This document shows positions 62,201 to 64,000 of a DNA stretch of 64,000 nucleotides, in pieces (position 1 is the first letter of the stretch; every line of letters starts with the position of its first letter). Source of the stretch: Bacteroidota bacterium. Lineage in GTDB: Bacteria > Bacteroidota > Bacteroidia > Chitinophagales > Chitinophagaceae. A program made the position numbers and the translations under genes. The stretch is from positions 1 to 64,000 of the forward strand of contig JAKPSI010000033.1 of NCBI GenBank assembly GCA_029555415.1. The letters run 5' to 3'. A model generated the notes under the pieces. It saw only the letters and a program-made list of their open reading frames with translations. It had not been told where the DNA came from and did no database searches.

Positions 62201-63115
62201 TTATGCTACGGCTAAGTTTGTGTTCAGATCCTGTTTCGAGTTGAAATCCTGTTCCATGACCTTTGCTTTATACGCGCGCTGGATCAGGGATCCGAGCGAG
62301 TTTTCCCATTGGAGGCGGAAGGGCACATCGTCGAGTGAAGCCAGTTCCACGACTTCCGCTGCGGTACCGCAATAGAAACCGCAATCGGCTCCGCGCATGT
62401 CATCCGGTGTGAAACGTGTTTCCTTTACGGGGATGTTCAGTTCATCACAGAGCTCCATAACGGTGGCACGGGTGATACCGGGAAGGATATTACCTTTCGC
62501 GGGTGTAAAGAGCACACCGCCTTTTTCATAGAATACATTGGCACCCGGGCCTTCAGCAACAAAGCCCTGATTGTCGAGCAGCAATGCTTCATCGTATCCG
62601 TTGTCTTTTGCTTCCTGACAGGCGAGGATGGAATTCACATAATGTCCGCTCACTTTCGCTTCCATATAAAAGCCACTGGGATTGGGGCGGCGGAAGGAAG
62701 AGGTCTTGACGCGCATTTTATTGGCGAGATACCCATTGGTCCATTCCCAGGCTTCAATGGCCAGGTGGGATTCAATGCCTTTGGTGAGTGACATGTTCGC
62801 GGAACAAACAACGATGGGGCGGATATAAGCGTCCGTGAAGTTGTTGCGGCGTAGTGTTTCGTAAGTAAGTTCAGTGAGTTCTTCCGTGGTGTGCGTGAAC
62901 GGCATTTTCATGACCGATGCCGAATAACGCAAGCGGTCATAATGTTCTTTGGCTTTGAAGATCTTCGTGCCGCCGTTGATGGGGTAGGAACGGATACCTT
63001 CAAATACGGAATAACCGTAGTGCAGCGACTGGCTGTACAGGTCGATATGGGCGTCCTTTGCTTTCACAAATTCGCCGTTGAAATAAATGATCGTGTTTTC
63101 GTTGTAATACATCAT
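62201..63115 (-). CDS. ilvE: Branched-chain amino acid aminotransferase
   Basis: The 304-residue fold-type IV PLP enzyme performs the last step of Ile, Leu and Val synthesis. Seen are the N-terminal [32 protein letters not shown], the PLP lysine region [14 protein letters not shown], and [20 protein letters not shown]. It starts at ATG 63115 (or the next codon) as first structural gene of the ilv operon. A terminator 23 bp upstream and a leader peptide control entry. Confidence 0.96.
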   Translation of the reverse strand: MMYYNENTIIYFNGEFVKAKDAHIDLYSQSLHYGYSVFEGIRSYPINGGTKIFKAKEHYDRLRYSASVMKMPFTHTTEELTELTYETLRRNNFTDAYIRPIVVCSANMSLTKGIESHLAIEAWEWTNGYLANKMRVKTSSFRRPNPSGFYMEAKVSGHYVNSILACQEAKDNGYDEALLLDNQGFVAEGPGANVFYEKGGVLFTPAKGNILPGITRATVMELCDELNIPVKETRFTPDDMRGADCGFYCGTAAEVVELASLDDVPFRLQWENSLGSLIQRAYKAKVMEQDFNSKQDLNTNLAVA

Positions 63116-63137
63116 CGTTTTGCTGTTTAGCGGGTAT

Positions 63138-63166
63138 AAAAAAACCCGCCTCTCGGGAGGCGGGTT
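63138..63166 (-). terminator. Attenuator terminator of the ilv operon
   Basis: On the minus strand AACCCGCCTC-CCGA-GAGGCGGGTT is a perfect 10-bp stem with a 4-nt loop, followed by at least seven T residues. It lies between the leader peptide gene and ilvE. Confidence 0.92.
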
Positions 63167-63193
63167 GTTATCGTTAGTTTCTGGAATTAAACT

Positions 63194-63292
63194 TTAAGCA
63201 CCACCTCCTGATGAAGTATTGATAATAATAATGACCACCACAATAATGATTGCGGAAATAGCGGACACATTATATATCGTATTCTTCAACAT
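63194..63292 (-). CDS. ilvL: Ile/Val-rich leader peptide of the ilv operon
   Basis: The 32-codon frame starts with ATG and ends with TAA: MLKNTIYNVSAISA, then IIIVVVIIII at residues 15-24, then NTSSGGGA. Ten adjacent Ile/Val codons immediately before the terminator and the BCAA operon are the hallmark of ribosome-mediated attenuation. The end codons GGA GGT GGT carry the sequence (63201-63208) that can pair with the 5' arm of the terminator (63156-63163). When charged Ile/Val-tRNA is scarce the ribosome should stall in the run and free this segment to form the antiterminator. Gene symbol by analogy. Confidence 0.88.
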   Translation of the reverse strand: MLKNTIYNVSAISAIIIVVVIIIINTSSGGGA

Positions 63293-63308
63293 GAAGGATG
63301 TATGCTTG

Positions 63309-63316
63309 TAAATATA
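63309..63316 (-). promoter_or_regulatory. Tentative -7 box of the ilv leader transcript
   Basis: TATATTTA on the minus strand has one mismatch to TAnnTTTG and lies 16 bp upstream of the leader-peptide ATG. No clear -33 box was seen. Confidence 0.3.
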
Positions 63317-63395
63317 CACCCGCCGCGTCAAAAAAAGAACTGCAGCAAGCAATTTATTCTATAGATATACGACCGATCGTTAGGAAAATGAATTC

Positions 63396-64000
63396 CTAGA
63401 TGATGGTCGATTTTCTCAATTCAATGTTCTCTTTCTTCACAGAACCCGGGATCTTTCCGCTCACGTAATCACTGATCAGTTCACCGATCGTGGAGGTGAA
63501 ATAGAAATTCACGGGATCGATATCCTTGGTCACGAACGCATTCTGTAAGGTCCAGTTCACGGCTTCACGCACCAGATTCGCTTCTTCTTTCATTTCGAAA
63601 TGATCGAGGAGCATGGCGGCGGAGAGGATCGAACCCAGCGGATTGGCGATATCCTTGCCGGCGGCCTGCGGATAAGAACCATGGATCGGTTCGAACAACG
63701 CTACCGCTGAACCAACGGATGCGGAAGGCAGCAGACCGAGTGAACCACTAAGTACGCTGGCTTCATCACTGATGATGTCACCGAACATATTCTCGGTCAG
63801 GATGACGTCGAATTGTTTCGGATTGAGGATGATCTGCATCGCCGCGTTATCGACGAACATGTAATCAACTGCTACATCCGGGAACTGTGCGGCCGTTTCC
63901 TGCACCACTTTGCGCCAGAGACGTGATGTCTCCAGTACGTTGGCCTTATCGACCAGTGTCAGTTTCTTCCTGCGTTTCTGCGCGTATTGGAAGGCCGGCA
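63396..64000 (-). CDS. leuB: 3-isopropylmalate dehydrogenase, C-terminal part (5' end outside window)
   Basis: About 200 C-terminal residues are visible. The frame stays open to the window edge, with [18 protein letters not shown] upstream. The enzyme oxidises 3-isopropylmalate in leucine synthesis. Metal-binding aspartates are in [20 protein letters not shown], and [20 protein letters not shown] is the dehydrogenase-specific loop. Its stop lies about 100 bp upstream of the ilv leader peptide. Confidence 0.96.
   Translation of the reverse strand, partial: PAFQYAQKRRKKLTLVDKANVLETSRLWRKVVQETAAQFPDVAVDYMFVDNAAMQIILNPKQFDVILTENMFGDIISDEASVLSGSLGLLPSASVGSAVALFEPIHGSYPQAAGKDIANPLGSILSAAMLLDHFEMKEEANLVREAVNWTLQNAFVTKDIDPVNFYFTSTIGELISDYVSGKIPGSVKKENIELRKSTII

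Overview
The window looks like a chromosomal segment of a Bacteroidota bacterium, most likely family Chitinophagaceae. This is inferred from the TonB-dependent receptors with an N-terminal carboxypeptidase-regulatory-like domain, the Bacteroidota-type -7 promoter boxes (TAnnTTTG) upstream of several genes, the lack of Shine-Dalgarno sequences, a zinc-ligand-poor L36 and the RRM-type RNA-binding protein. It opens inside clpB and closes inside leuB. No rRNA, tRNA, prophage or CRISPR array was seen.

Region 1 (1-7 kb): the end of clpB, a secreted PDZ/Sel1-like protein, a CPBP-family membrane protease and a zinc alcohol dehydrogenase. Next comes a mobile-element-like locus: a REP-associated tyrosine transposase (RAYT) surrounded by short perfect hairpins, followed by four near-identical 169-170 bp tandem units bounded by inverted hairpins. 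Region 2 (7-30 kb) is mostly housekeeping and envelope genes: a DsbA-like protein lacking one cysteine, a sarcosine/N-methyltryptophan oxidase, two TonB-dependent receptors, an RRM protein, a di-heme peroxidase, a Mur-type ligase, an ECF sigma factor with a probable anti-sigma partner, a C40 peptidase, a six-gene phoH-crcB-ppa-type operon, rpe, a TPR lipoprotein, a beta-propeller protein and homogentisate dioxygenase.

Region 3 (30.7-37.6 kb) is a TetR-controlled efflux operon: tetR, TolC, membrane-fusion lipoprotein, two ABC ATPases and two ABC-2 permeases. A TTAACCA-type palindrome sits at the tetR promoter and a second one lies over the tolC start codon. Region 4 (37.8-46.4 kb) holds nudK, a TMEM175-like channel, then infA-rpmJ-rpsM-rpsK-rpsD-rpoA-rplQ and PEP carboxylase. 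Region 5 (46.8-55.7 kb, minus strand) is nitrogen assimilation: gltB, gltD, amtB and a porin.

Region 6 (55.8-64 kb, minus strand) is the branched-chain amino acid operon ilvE-ilvD-ilvB-ilvN-ilvC-ilvA, with leuB upstream. Between leuB and ilvE lies a previously unlisted 32-residue leader peptide with ten consecutive Ile/Val codons, followed by a strong terminator. The peptide's own Gly codons (GGAGGTGG) can pair with the 5' arm of that terminator. This is a complete ribosome-mediated attenuator and the clearest regulatory system in the window.

Many intergenic gaps carry degenerate short-word repeats of at least six kinds (TTTTGAA, AGCTGCAAGCT, TCTGCGGGA, CACTATC, GTCGGTAGT, ACAGAG types). They occur even inside the ribosomal-protein and efflux operons.
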